The notes: a model not told the origin generated them from the sequence alone. A stretch of 64,000 bases of DNA from Lasiosphaeria ovina (GCA_033439765.1 JAULSN010000009.1:372001-436000); one strand, 5' to 3'. Shown: positions 8,282 to 18,689, numbered from the stretch's first letter. Program-made: numbers and translations.

Positions 8282-8602
8282 ATGGCGACGAACCAAGCAT
8301 CGGCTGGGGATATCGACGACGATATGCGCGACTCGGCATTTGATAATGACGATGTGTTTGCCAGTGGCGATGGAACAAGAATTGGAAATGATCATGGAGC
8401 CTCCGACGATAGGCCGCGAGGCTGATCGGCTTGCACGGGTATCGCTTGACAACAGCAGCAGTCCCAGCAAGAGTCAAGAGATGCAGGAGCGCGCTAGCCT
8501 GCCTCTTATTGCTCGACCGACCAGCGCTATGACCTCCAATTCCATGTCTTTTGTTGACAGAGAAAGAGAGGCTGCGAATATGAGGGTCAACGGGTTTTAG
8601 TG
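8282..8602 (+). pseudogene. Fragment of an acidic protein, unrecognised, frameshifted
   Basis: An ATG at 8282 opens 47 acidic codons (MATNQASAGDIDDDMRDSAF onward) ending at a stop near 8426. Another frame then runs EADRLARVSLDNSSSPSKSQ to a stop at about 8600 (ending NMRVNGF). The two parts have the same style and are probably one gene with a 1-nt lesion or an unseen intron. No domain is recognised. Confidence 0.3.
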
Positions 8603-8783
8603 GATGAGATCCAGACTCTACCCGATATTGGGATGGCATGAATGGCCATGGTATAGTTGTCATTGGCCATATATGTCATATCTGCCCTCGGCTATGGCAT
8701 CTGTCCGCTTTCTAGTATGGGGATACTAGGGCGAAAATGTATAGATGGATATCTCGCGTTTGACCATGACAAGAAAATACTTG

Positions 8784-8819
8784 CGCATCAAGGACCCCGA
8801 CTTTCAGGACTGCAAGGTC
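8784..8819 (+). pseudogene. NTF2-domain (G3BP-like) fragment, tiny
   Basis: The frame reads RIKDPDFQDCKV. The same segment (RIKNLDFQDCKVRILNVDS) lies at 25087-25147. 'IKxLDFQDCKV...NVDSQ' is characteristic of the NTF2 domain of fungal G3BP-like proteins as I know them. Sequence on both sides is unrelated to that domain. Confidence 0.5.
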
Positions 8820-8929
8820 GGAAGACAGTAGGCGAGGATGGATACGTCGGTTCTTGATTGTCATCAAAGACCTTGCGATGACTGGATCAACAGACCTGAT
8901 CGCTCCCAGGGACGGGCGCACAGCGTTCG

Positions 8930-9100
8930 CACGGCGGCCCAGAAGGTGGCAGATGTGGAGAATATCGTGGATTCCCGGTCTTTCTCTCGTTCTTAACCGT
9001 GTACCACTTCTGGCCCGGCCCGGACAACGAGTCCAGCTGGACTCGTTGTCGATTCGGAAGAAAATCGGGTTGAAGTTGAAGTTGATGTCGATGATGCGAG
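8930..9100 (-). repeat. Shared module, copy 2 (internally rearranged)
   Basis: Reverse complement of the 5685-5845 module. The first half (8937-9030) is inverted relative to copy 1, but the second half (9040-9100, 'gattcggaagaaaatcgggt') is direct, so the module was cut and rejoined at 'gactcgttgtcgatt', near 9045. Confidence 0.65.
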
Positions 9101-9104
9101 AGTC

Positions 9105-9150
9105 AATCATGGAGCGCGCTCCAAATTTGCCTGGAGCGCGCTCCATGATT
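9105..9150. repeat. 18-bp perfect inverted repeat (hairpin)
   Basis: Arms aatcatggagcgcgctcc (9105-9122) and its exact complement (9133-9150), separated by 10 bases. The left arm matches a sequence seen once at about 5966-5983 ('aatcatggagcgcgcgac'), so one arm is an old module end that was copied in inverted orientation. Confidence 0.8.
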
Positions 9151-9159
9151 GCGGCCACG

Positions 9160-9785
9160 CGAAGTTGTGTAGGCCTGTCCGTTGCAGCAAGGCCACTGTC
9201 TCCTAGACCCAGCCGGTGAAGTCGGTCTGGGACCGGAGCGTTGACATCCGGGTTCGGACCCTGGGCCTCGATGACTTGTTTGAACCCGGCATTGCATTGA
9301 GAAAGCAGACCATGGACTTCGTTTCTAGCACCTTTCAGAACTTTGAACAGCACGTAGGCTTGGTACTTGGTTTCGTTGTTTCCCTGTATGGGGCCTGAAT
9401 GCTGAGCCGAGCATCGAGCTTGCCGGCGACGACGCCGACGCCGCAGCCGATGCTTGTCGTTATTGACCTCAACGGGACTGTACAGCTGCTGTACCGGCCG
9501 CCGCCGTCTCTCATCCCCAGTCGCGGATTTCGCGCTGCTTGAAAGGGTGGGTGGGTGCTGCTTCATCGAGCGCTTGACCGGAACAATGGGCACTAATGGT
9601 GAAGATGCACTGGGTATCAGCCGGCATCTTGGTACCATCTCGGTGTCGGGCGGCGGCGTCGATGGAGACGATAGACACTTGGGGTGGTGGATGGAGAAAA
9701 TCACTACCAAGGAAGCTGGTAAGTACTGCCAAGGAAGCTGGTATGGATAAAGGAGAATGTATAAAGGCATCGTCCCAAATGCATT
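9160..9785 (+). repeat. Duplicated module, longer copy of 2140-2640
   Basis: It aligns with 2140-2640 but includes about 120 bp more. That insert, on the minus strand, reads FKVLKGARNEVHGLL, then FKQVIEAQGPNPDV, plausibly exon sequence of unknown family. The HAD/NIF-like motif (VVIDLNGT then LLYRPPPSLI) recurs at 9450-9545 with a frame change after it. The module ends in the 'gcatcgtcccaaat' border motif. Confidence 0.75.
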
Positions 9786-9787
9786 CA

Positions 9788-9832
9788 GGCGTCGGCTGCT
9801 GCTGGTGGGGGTGGTGCTGCTGTTGCTTTTCT
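9788..9832 (+). repeat. CTG-rich Ala/Gly module, copy 3
   Basis: A short copy ('aggcgtcggctgctgctggt' onward) that breaks off after 'ctgttgct' and joins directly to the exon fragment at 9835-9905. Confidence 0.7.
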
Positions 9833-9834
9833 GT

Positions 9835-9905
9835 TCAGCTTCCGTTGCCGGACGCGGAGATGTATTAAGCGAAGCAGCGTCTGTGGTGGCATACTTCGCG
9901 TGTGA
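9835..9905 (-). pseudogene. Fragment 'LNTSPRPATEAEQK', copy 1
   Basis: The minus strand reads TDAASLNTSPRPATEAEQK, then runs into the CTG-rich module. The longer copy at 25600-25870 continues into a basic helix and a strand-rich segment. Family unknown. Confidence 0.35.
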
Positions 9906-9962
9906 TGGAGAGCCAGGGCCAGAAGTGGTGCACGGTTAAGAACGAGAGAAAGACGGGGAATT

Positions 9963-9993
9963 GCTAATGGCCCGATTGCAAGGCATGCAACTG
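9963..9993 (-). repeat. Linker 'ttgcatgccttgcaatcggg', copy 2
   Basis: Inverted copy of the linker, between the 'ttaagaacgagagaaagac' piece and the CTG-rich module. Confidence 0.6.
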
Positions 9994-10035
9994 AGATACT
10001 CGTACTACTCCTCCTGCTGCTACTCTTGCGCCAGC

Positions 10036-10166
10036 TGCGGTGGTGAATGGTAACGGTGAGGGCGAGCTGCCGGTTGTTTCGGCCGAGGCGTCGGCTGCTG
10101 CTGGTGGGGGTGGTGCTGTTGCTGCTGCTGCTGCTGCTGGGGCGGCTGCCGCGGTCGCTGAGCCAG
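10036..10166 (+). repeat. CTG-rich Ala/Gly module, copy 4 with its 5' extension
   Basis: This copy includes the upstream part 'ggtgaatggtaacggtgagg' and 'gagctgccggttgtttcgg'. The plus frame reads VNGNGEGELPVVSAEAS, then an Ala/Gly run, then AAAAVAEP. Only this copy and the one at 26524-26640 have the extension, so these two are closest to the original. The right neighbour differs in each. Confidence 0.75.
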
Positions 10167-10279
10167 TTGGGCCGGGTTGTGCGAGAAAACGGTTGAAACC
10201 TGGCCTTGCGGGAGAAGCCGCGAGTTGGGGTCCCCGAGTAGGACGTGCTCGGTTGCCGCGGGCAAGGCGGCGGATCGAG

Positions 10280-10641
10280 CAGACACTCGATGCGCATGTC
10301 TTCGTGGTCTTTCTTAGCGCCTAGTTTATAGTGCGGCCAAAACAGCAGCTCTAGGTTCTCCGGGGTGTCCTGGCCGGCGAGAACCAGACGGCGGAGAGGT
10401 AATCTGGAGAGACTGCGTCAGCACTTTTCTTTGGCCGCCATTCTGGCGTGGGGTGGGGGGCTTACTACAGGGTTAGCATCTGGTCGACTGGGTCGGACTC
10501 GAGATGTAGTGACTTCAATAGTGCGCGAGCATCCGGGTCTTTAGCTGGCTGCATCCTAGGAAATAGGCTCTTTTTCAGTGCGAAAAGTGGGTTTTTAGTG
10601 GCCTGCCAGGCGGTGGCGAAGAGAGGACCTTGGAACGCCAT
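10280..10641 (-). pseudogene. Remnant of an unrecognised protein gene, two pieces
   Basis: A small open frame (ATG 10641, stop at 10465, 58 aa) reads MAFQGPLFATAWQATKNPLF, then LKKSLFPRMQPAKDPDARAL, and looks like a genuine N terminus. Downstream on the same strand (about 10410-10280) another frame reads VLAGQDTPENLELLFWPHYK, then LGAKKDHEDMRIECLLDP. The gap holds splice-like signals (a CTAAC with CTGTAG near 10470 and a CTCCAG near 10400), but I could not build one frame. The conserved style suggests one broken gene. The 3' end enters the CTG-rich module. Family not recognised. Confidence 0.4.
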
Positions 10642-10659
10642 ATTCTAGAGCCGCGCGGG

Positions 10660-11200
10660 CACTCGCACCGGAATGCCTTCGCGCACCTTTTACATCGCCT
10701 GCAGCACTTCTAGTTCGTTATATTTAGGCATCGTTCGAAAGATCACTCAAAGAGCTATCGTTTATAGTAGAAATGAAGGAATTTAGTCTTATTTTGGGGA
10801 AGTTATAGTATAGTATATTAAAGAAAAATCAGGTTATTCATTTGGTATAAGTATATAGTAGCTTTAGTGGCTTACGCAGGGGCCAAAAGTGGGCGTGGCC
10901 AAATCTATGAGTAAATATTAGCGAATGTACGTACGTAGTGCCTAGCCCTCCAGATGGCGAATCTGTTTTTTTCGCCTTTCGGCGATGTAGCTAGTAAATA
11001 CCAAGAGTGAGTAGAATGCCCACCACGCCTAAGGCCACCCCGAGCCAGGTCCTAATATCCGCTTGTACGATCGTCATTTTCGTCGTCGAGTTCATTGACA
11101 TAGTTCTACAGAATATATCGGTACGTCTCGCGTAAATCCAGTTCCCGGTTGCTTCCCTTTATATTTGACAACAGAATAGCGCGAGCGGGTGTTGCTGGGG
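10660..11200. other. AT-rich stretch without a gene
   Basis: About 540 bases with many TA-rich words and stops in all frames. It is lower in GC than its surroundings and may be a decayed repeat, but I found no terminal repeats or coding remnant in it. Confidence 0.4.
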
Positions 11201-11242
11201 TGGTATGCTAATTGCCTTGCCTACCTCTCTAGGACCCGGCCG

Positions 11243-11285
11243 AAGGCATCGTCCAAATGCACAAAGGCATTATTCCAAATACATC
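11243..11285 (+). repeat. Border motif 'gcatcgtccaaatgcac', two units
   Basis: Two imperfect copies of the 'aaggcatcgtcccaaatgca' motif seen at 2634-2700 and 9764-9784. It marks the right-hand limit of the recognisable patchwork at this end. Confidence 0.55.
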
Positions 11286-11790
11286 ATGGGCGGCTATCAA
11301 GTCCTTCTTCATCGAGGACGACGCGGCCGACGGCGCTTTAGTTGTCTTCCACATATGTACAACAAGAAGAACTTCCACTACACCCACTACATCGCCGACC
11401 CTGCCTTCCCGTCCATGTTCTACTACCGCCAGACCGAGCCCGCGCCAAACATCATCCGCGACCGCATCCCCATCCGATTCAAGGCACACATCTACTTCGA
11501 GAAGATTGACTACCACACCACCAAGGAGCTCGACGACCTCATGAACCCGTCACCCATGAACTCGTCTGGAACCAACGGCTTCTCGGAACCTCCCAACCCT
11601 CTCTTCTCTCCTGCCCTGTACGCTGTTTCGGCGCCGTGGTCTCCAAGGACGTGTCGACGACAACTGTCGACGTGGTGGCGGAGAGGGCCGTCGCCGAGTA
11701 GCCTAACTATTCGGGGTTCCTGGCCTCGCTGGGAGGCAGGCATCTGCATTGCCGACCAGGCTTCGGTTCGGTAACTCGAGCCTCCGTCCT
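11286..11790 (+). pseudogene. Protein fragment of unknown family
   Basis: A good coding-like frame reads NKKNFHYTHYIADPAFPSMF, then RDRIPIRFKAHIYFEKIDYH, then TTKELDDL. Another frame further on reads FGAVVSKDVSTTTVDVVAE and stops at about 11701. Before them a third frame reads AIKSFFIEDDAADGALVVF. All three have protein-like composition and the same direction, so one gene with at least two frame breaks is likely. It begins directly after the border motif, hence probably captured as a piece. I cannot assign a family. Confidence 0.35.
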
Positions 11791-11799
11791 TCTACGCGC

Positions 11800-14700
11800 C
11801 CAGAACAAGGACGGCCGTTTGTCGGAGACCAGCATCAGACCCGCACCATCTCTGGATTTTTCGTAACCAGTGTCTATCAATGCGAGCCCGTGTGTAGACT
11901 GTAGCCATTCGCATCATTACTAGCAAGAGACCTCATGCGTGAAAACATGGTCGCGTGCCCTTGTTCCGGGAGGATGCACCTCTACCATTCCGGCATCGGC
12001 CTTGCTAGGGTGCCAGCCGGACGGCGCTGACATCGCATCCCCGAGCGCCTGGTTCGACGGCGGGCCGCGAGGCGGAACGGTAGCCAATGGAGTCCCTATC
12101 CTAGGACTCAGGTCCTCCGCGGCGGGGAAGGGGGGGGGGGGGGGCAGGCGGGAAAGCATCTGGCGAGCCGGCCACAGCTCCATTCGTGGCTCCATTGCTG
12201 ACTCCGTCTACGACATAGCCCGCCCCTGCGACAATCGAACTCCAGGTTAGTATCATCTCTCGAGAGATGGAATGCTCTGTAGTAAGAGGTTGGAGGAAAA
12301 CGTACCAGAGGGCCTCTAGCCGTAAAATTGGCCATCCATGTCGCCTCGTCGGGGTCTTTCTGTGTTCTTGCACCGGCGGTGGTCGTACACATGGGAAAGA
12401 AGGAAAAGAGATCGCCGTTTGGGGAATTGCGTGACTTTATTCTTAGAACGGTGTGGGTGGCACCATGCGTGGCACCCATGCCCGTCAGTTCCGAGACCGT
12501 TATCGGCAACGGACCAAGCGGCTAAGCCAGGACGTTGAGGTCGTTGTGTTCTTGGGTCGTCCCCCAAAGGAAGGCGTGCAGCGGCCTTCATTCAGGCGGT
12601 GAAGATTTCGAGGCCGAGCGCAGAGGTAAGGTGCCATCTCGGATGGGTCCGTCTTCCTTAGCCTCCATTCCGTCTGTCGCTCCTTCTTGAGGGGAAAGTA
12701 ATAAAAGGGTCCCCGAGCGGGGAAGGTTCTGTCGGTAGCGTACGGATCCCCCGATCCGTCTCCAAGATTGAATTCGCCATTTTTCTCGACGTAGCGTGAG
12801 AATAGTCGACTTGGGTGGTGGGAGTGCAACAAATGGAAACGAACGGTCGCCGTCAGAAGAGCCAACGTGGAGAACACTAGGGCATCTACAGGGCTGAGGG
12901 ACTGAACGCCCGAGCGGGTCCCAGAACTTCCAAAGAAATGCGCCGCGGACTGTTTCGGCAGTTACAAAAGGGACCGACCTGGGAGTCCCCATTCTTCCAA
13001 TGTCTCGTTTCCTAATCTACTTCGCGCCCGGGCTCCCGAATCCTGATAGACAGAGTTTGAAACAGCATCCAGCCAATTTTTTCCCCCCTCCATCGTTTAT
13101 CTAGTGAGCCCCAGAGCACGAGCCCGCCCTTTGCCTTATGGTGGGCAGGTCATCTGCTGTCTGGTCAGGCTGGGACTGCTGCCGGGACAGTCCACCGAAA
13201 AGTTCATTCGTGAGCTCATCTGGCTCGTGCTCGTCTTTGGGTGGTCGTTGACCGTCGAGTTGCCGCTTCGTCTCTTCATAATATTGTCAACCGTAGTCTG
13301 GGGGAATTGCACGAAATTGGGTAGCGTCAGGAGTTTGTTTCCAGCCTTCTTTAGCATAAGCAGGGTCATGTTGTTGTGCTCACCGATTGCTGCAGAGGAG
13401 GGGCGCTCATTTGGACTTTTTTTCTGTATATTCATGTGGGTCGAATTGGAGACTGGTCTGCGGCCAGCAATGCATCATCGGTCATTATCCAATGAAATAT
13501 CATCCCGTCTTATCTGTGATGCATCGTACCCATGGAAGGATGGGTGCAGTCCACCGAGAAGGCTGCGAATCGGAGACAAGAGGACGGCCCAAGGCATGGT
13601 TGGCATTGGGGAAAGTGCAGATTTTGTCGAATGAGACCTAGGCAATAGGGTGGGACGGGAGGGAACTGCTGCATTGCCCTTGTTGCGTGGTTGCTGCCTA
13701 AACTTTACCGGGCGAGCGTCCGCCCTCGGGCTCCCCTCACGCATTTTCACGAGTATTAATAGGGAATTCCACCCTCCCCGCCTGCAAGATACAAACTCCC
13801 CCGGTCCAGAATTCCGTCGCAACCACGAGCCAACTCACCATTGCTCTCGCGTCTGGTCCAGTCTTGCGATTTCCATTTCCCACACGACGGCACACGCACA
13901 CGCATATAAAACATGAACGCCCCAACTTCAGCCTCCATCCTCCCTTTGTACACTGACAAGATAGATTCCTCCTCCCACACATGCCGCAACACGATGGCCT
14001 GCGCGACGACTGGGCGCTGGAATTCAGGCCGGCGTATCAACATCATCTGCCTCACATGTCTACGGCAGCGAGAAAAGGACTTTGCAAAACATCAGTACCA
14101 CCTCCAATAAGCGCCACCACTGGCCCATGCAGCACCCATCCGCCATGCAACGCGCTTGATATATCGTCCGAGTCACACACGCGTCGGCCCCCAAATGCGG
14201 GAGGTCGGCGAGGTGTTTCCAGTAAAATTAAACACACAGCAGGCCACGTGTGAGGAGCGAGAATAGACCGTGGCATTGAATGTGGGGCAGTAGTGCTTTT
14301 TCTTCCAATTCAGGGGGCTGGGGGCTGGGGGATGGGGAAGAGAGGAAGAGGTAAAGACGGGCGAAGGAGACGAGCTTCGGGGCGGCAGCGAGTCATCTCT
14401 TCGCGCTCCATCGGATCGAGCCAATAATTACGCACTGCCAAGCCCGAAAGGATCCCACCGGCCCCTACGTCCGGCACCTGCCTAGGAAACAAAGATAGGG
14501 GGGTTCCTCTCTTGGGACCTCGCATGGCGACCCACCCTCATGTCGTGGTTCCTTTTTCACTCTGCAGAGGTGTGTGTGGAGCTGAGAGTCCTCTCCCTAC
14601 TTCTTTTCTCGAACCTGTCGCCAATCGCGTCCTCATCGGGCATGGGGTGAGACGCGCCGCTCGCAACAGGGCTGTTGGGTTAGTGCGCTGCCGCAAACTA

Positions 14701-14850
14701 ATGTCGTGATCCCCGCGCAGCTCTTCTAGAAACGTGGGAAGAAGCTTGGTCGCCGACGAACCCTGGTCGCTGGAGGATTCTGTGGCCCGAAGGAATCTCG
14801 CGGCACGTTGAAGTGAGCGTGGGTGGGTTTGGCATAGCCAGCAGCCGGTA
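11800..14850. other. No supportable gene
   Basis: Only overlapping chance-like frames on both strands. Notable items: a run of 15 G (about 12130-12144), a possible spliced minus-strand piece near 12240-12320 (GTACGT donor, CTAAC, CGCAG) that I could not keep in frame, and a TATAAAA at 13905. Nothing was recognised. Confidence 0.4.
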
Positions 14851-14861
14851 GGTGCGCAACC

Positions 14862-15050
14862 TTGACCTCGCCGCTCTCTCGGGAAATAGACGGCATTGCC
14901 GACGAAGTTACCGAGAAGCTGCGCTGGGTGCGTGCCGAGGAGCCGACGAACGAAGCCACAGCGGCACGGGTTTTCGCCGACAAGCTGGCCGAGCTCGAGA
15001 AGGGATACATGGAGACCGCCACGGACGAGACGTCGGCCAGATTCCGATGT
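14862..15050 (+). pseudogene. Charged helical fragment, unrecognised
   Basis: From the ATG at 14862 the frame reads SREIDGIADEVTEKLRWV, then EEPTNEATAARVFADKLAEL, then EKGYMETATDETSA. It is acidic-basic helical sequence of convincing composition. After about 15050 the frame changes character (Cys/Arg-rich) and stops at 15116. I see no intron to extend it. It could be one exon of a broken gene. Confidence 0.3.
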
Positions 15051-15109
15051 CGCTACGGTTGTTTTCAGCATCGCGGATACGGGCGGACAAGGCTGTGCCT
15101 GACTGACTA

Positions 15110-15570
15110 TATATGACGAGTGAGAGGCTGGGATGTCGACCCGTGGTTGCGGCTTTGGGTCGAGGGGAGACGGGCAAACGCACTGGACAAAAAAGACACG
15201 GTTCCCCAACAGGCGCTTGTACATCACACATTCATTGCCTGCCTTTTCTGGCTCTTGTCATGGGGACGAAAGTTTGAACGGTTGACAAGGCGAGGCTGGG
15301 TATGCTCGGAACTATCTACGTGTGTGCTCTATGTATGCCGCCTCGACACCACAGAGGCTGGCGGTCAGCCCATCGATTCCCGCTTTGTGCGCAATCTCTC
15401 AACCCCCACGCTGCCGTAGCTCGTCACAAAGTATTCAATAATCTCGAGGACTGGCCCCCGACCATCAGGATGTTGGCACACAGCCTACCGTATAGAGCTT
15501 CCATTGACCAATCTACTTCTCCCTTCCCCATCGGCCTCCCACGCTTTCTCGTCGAACCATAAATCCTGAT
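15110..15570. other. No gene seen
   Basis: No frame with coding character and no repeats were found here. Confidence 0.4.
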
Positions 15571-15579
15571 CCCAACGGT

Positions 15580-16952
15580 ACATGACAATAATAGTATTCA
15601 TATCCCCAACATTTCGTAAGAAAGCCGGGTACCAAAAGAAGTTAGCATATTTATCCGGCAGGACATGCGGCAAAAAGCATAAAACACGTACTCTGTATTG
15701 CAGCGTACTTCCAGAGTATATGGCCGATACCAACCAGTCCGTGTTTCTCGATAGCTTGGATGTGCCGGGTCAGTGCCAGCCACACCTCTTCCAGTTTGTC
15801 CCTGGGGATGGGACCCCGAGTCGGTACTTGCGGGTCGGTCCCCAGCTCGAAATGCCTGTCTATCGCTTTCCCTAGATCACTGTACCACTCCAGTTCGAAC
15901 CTCAGGCTCTCCAGATGATATGATTCATTGTCCTAGGCGGGATGCTTTCACGCGGTATGATGCCTTTGCCGTCCGCGATTAGCCCCAGCAGCCACTTGGG
16001 GTAGAGCTTCAGCCACTTCCCCAGGCGCCGCAAGGCCGCCTCGCCAGAATATGTCTGCAGGGACAGGTCCATCTGGTTGCCCGCAAGGAGCAGCAGATCT
16101 TTCCTCCGGCGTCTGTACCGCGCGTCCCGCCTGGGCCAAATATACGTGCCCGTCATGTTGCCCAGAATGTCTTCGGAGAGACGTCGGCGAAGCCGAAGCA
16201 GCTCGTCCTCCAGTTCCGCCCGTCCGTCGCGTTGTACTTGCTTGCTGGCAGCCTGACATTTCGGGGATGGGCTCCTCTCCCGCGCAGAGCCTGTCCACTG
16301 CGAATATGCTCCTGTCAGCTTCCATCAGCTCGAGCAGGCGCTTGGAAAAAGGCCAGCCAGGCGCTGTTGAGCCTCGCCTGATGCTTGAGGGCATCCGGCA
16401 ATGTGGGGGGGGGGGGGGGCATCGTTGCCCAGCCCTGTGACAGGAACGTCGTCAGTCAGTTGCAGCCACGCGGAATAGAGCGAGAGGAAGGGCAGCCGAC
16501 GTACCGAGTTTGGGCGCGTTTATAAACCGTTTCGAGACTGCCGCCAACTTCTCGCCTGCTAGCTTTAACGAATCACCCTCAAGGAGCTGAAAGACCTCCC
16601 TGAGCTCTTGTAGAGCCTCGGTTGGCGATTCTATGACTGTCTCGGATCTGGGCCGGAGGGGCGCGTCCCCCAGGGCCGCGGCTTCATCGCTATCCTATTG
16701 ACCTTGCGCATCTCGGGCGGTTTCGGGGTGGGATCGGTCCTTTTGTATGTGACCGAGGGACAAGGGAGTGAAATGCGCGCGCTCGACCGCCGTTGTCGTG
16801 CGAGATGTGGTTGCGATAGGCCGCCACGCCAAGGCCGAAATATCTATAGAGTACATACGCTCTGCTAGGTCGTCCAGGGTTTCTATCCCTCGGTTCACCT
16901 CCCTCGAGGGGATTAATCCCCCACCAGTGTCATAGCGGCCGCGACGACTCAC
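15580..16952 (-). pseudogene. Broken gene of unknown fungal family
   Basis: Read on the minus strand, protein-like segments follow in order: LDDLAERMYSIDISALAW; after one in-frame TAG (near 16695) DSDEAAALGDAPL, then EALQELREVFQLLEGDSLKL; a good intron (about 16506-16434, donor GTACGT, branch CTGAC, acceptor CACAG); LLELMEADRSIFAVDRLCAG; LGNMTGTYIWPRRDARYRRR; LGKWLKLYPKWLLGLIADGK; and ELEWYSDLGKAIDRHFELG. At least three frame changes occur, one at a G/C run (16406-16421). All pieces fit one helical protein of roughly 400 residues. It may extend upstream to about 17110 (GTWEDFSVSSRVIDVVVKEK). I do not recognise a domain; a STAND-type or HET-related N-terminal region is only a guess. Confidence 0.4.
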
Positions 16953-16959
16953 TTCTTCT

Positions 16960-17635
16960 CCTTAACCACAACATCGATGACACGGGAAGACACGGAAAAA
17001 TCTTCCCATGTTCCCAAAGGCGGTCGCGCAGGCCATGCAGGAGGCGACCGAGACATGACGGCGTTTCCGCGCTTCCAGTCCCGAGTGAACAGTCTCATTG
17101 TCCTCCAAACTCGCGTCGCCCCGTAATCATGCCACCGTCTAGCATACTGCGAATTGCCGTCGCGAGGTTTCTGGGGCTGAAGTTCCAAATGTCGGTAAAG
17201 AAAGGGGAGAAAAAAAGGGCGGGTGAAGGTCAAGTGTCCAAATCCTCTTGAGTAGACACCACACGTAGCGTGATGTCTTGAACCATGTGCAGTCAAGGAG
17301 GGAGCCGATCGAATCGAGGGCGAGACTGTTTTCTCGTCAGCAGCAGGTCGAGCTGGTGTTGTTCGGTCTCGGACGTACCCAGGACAGCGACGCGGAACGG
17401 GCCTCGCCCTTGACAATCTGTCTAGAGGCCGCTGCCTCTGTGGGATCCATCCCGCATCAAGAAGGGAGAAGGAGGAATTCGAGAGACCGTTCCATCGTTA
17501 CCAACGAAGTGAATCGCACGGCAGGGAGAGAAAGCGCGCAAATGGTGAAAGCCATAGTGGGGAGGCTATCCCAAAGTGGCGGGAAAGCCAGGGTGGCCGG
17601 AAAGACAGGGGACTACGTTAGCACCGAACTGTAGA
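16960..17635. other. No firm gene
   Basis: Overlapping frames on both strands. Minus-strand WEDFSVSSRVIDVVVKEKK (16950-17010) may belong to the broken gene on its left. Nothing else stands out. Confidence 0.35.
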
Positions 17636-17639
17636 TATG

Positions 17640-18640
17640 CGGGGAGGTCTTGTATTTGACTCTCTTGACGACAGGCATGTCAGGAACGCCCTTTGTAAAC
17701 ATGTTCCTAAGAGCCTGCTTCACGAGCACCACTTTGAGGCATTGTTAACGGTCTCTCGGTGCGGTAGGATATAATCGACAATCATCCTCTTCGTGATCTT
17801 CGTTCGGGGCCGGAAATTGGCCCTTCTCAACAGCTCCCCCGAGCTCTAGGCACGACACAATACAAGCCGTTATAAGATTGACCATCTCATCCTTCTTCCC
17901 GCCAACTAGCTCTCTTGTGCGGTTCATGAAGTTGAAGTTGTCATAAAACAACAAGGCCGTTCGGATCCCCTTACGACTTTCTTTATATTCTTCCTTCGCC
18001 CTGTCTACCATGTCGTTGAGCATTTCATTTCAGGGTCCGATATGAAGGAATTAAGCCGATGTGAGCGAGAGTCTCTACTACACGCCTTAGTGTGCCGTTT
18101 GCGAGCATATAGAGGCCAAGAATATCCCTCAAAAAGGAGGAGCTATTGTTGCGCGCGTAACCGCCTGTAAATAGGGAGGCGAGTAGGAAGAGGAAGATTT
18201 GGGAGCTTTTATCATGGTCAAAATCCACATTGGCCAGCTCTTTCTGGGTCATGCGCTGTTACAATATTAGCACCATAATGGGAGAGAGACTCATGGGAAT
18301 GGGATAAAGACTCACGAGAATGGGATAAAGAGCAATGGGAATAGGAAACGTACCTAAATCTGAAGGACCTGTGATAAAAAGGTAACCATATTCGGGGCTT
18401 CCTTTTTGAGGGTTGGCCAGGCTTCTTTGAGAGTGTTTTCGAGCCAGGCAGTGTTACAGATTTGTTGCAATAGTAGTAGGTGCACTGTAGACTGCCCCCT
18501 GAAAAGGCTCAAATACACCAAAAACCGGCTCCTTGATCAAGCTCTTCATCTCCCTGCGTATAGTGGTGCTGAAAGACGCCGCCTCGGCAACATGATCATC
18601 GCTGGCGACGGTAATGCCTTGAACTTGGTTGTTGTTGTTC
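17640..18640 (-). pseudogene. DUF6589-like gene, decayed second copy (central part)
   Basis: Protein pieces in order on the minus strand: SFSTTIRREMKSLIKEPVFG; TAWLENTLKEAWPTLKKEAP; ELANVDFDHDKSSQIFLFLL; GYARNN; ALLFYDNFNFMNRTRELVGG; KDEMVNLITACIVSCLELGG; TKRMIVDYILPHRETVNNAS; MPVVKRVKYKTSP. Each matches a segment of the gene at 37573-40254. Frameshifts and stops separate them and similarity ends sharply at 17640. An acidic stretch upstream (18690-18840, EEEDEVGDDESDNS) has no match in the other copy. 'YDNFNFMNR' and 'ILPxRxTVxNA' are, from memory, features of fungal DUF6589 proteins, multicopy and associated with repeats; the biochemical role is not known to me. Confidence 0.65.
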
Positions 18641-18689
18641 TTGCGAAGTTGTTCCTAAAATCGCATGGTTTTCTATAAAATATCGTCTG

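Noticed and set aside
8712..9770. Minus-strand open frame of 352 codons
   Set aside because: It runs through at least four modules that have other native frames or strands (shared module, hairpin, duplicated module). Its composition changes at each border, so it is a chance read-through of the patchwork.
13104..13634. Plus-strand open frame of 176 codons with hydrophobic stretches
   Set aside because: No motif, promoter or intron support; a minus-strand frame in the same place looks equally good, so I could not choose.
14538..15227. Minus-strand open frame of 229 codons
   Set aside because: The plus strand of its core (14862-15050) has much better protein character. The minus frame is Arg/Ser/Leu-rich, as expected for a shadow.
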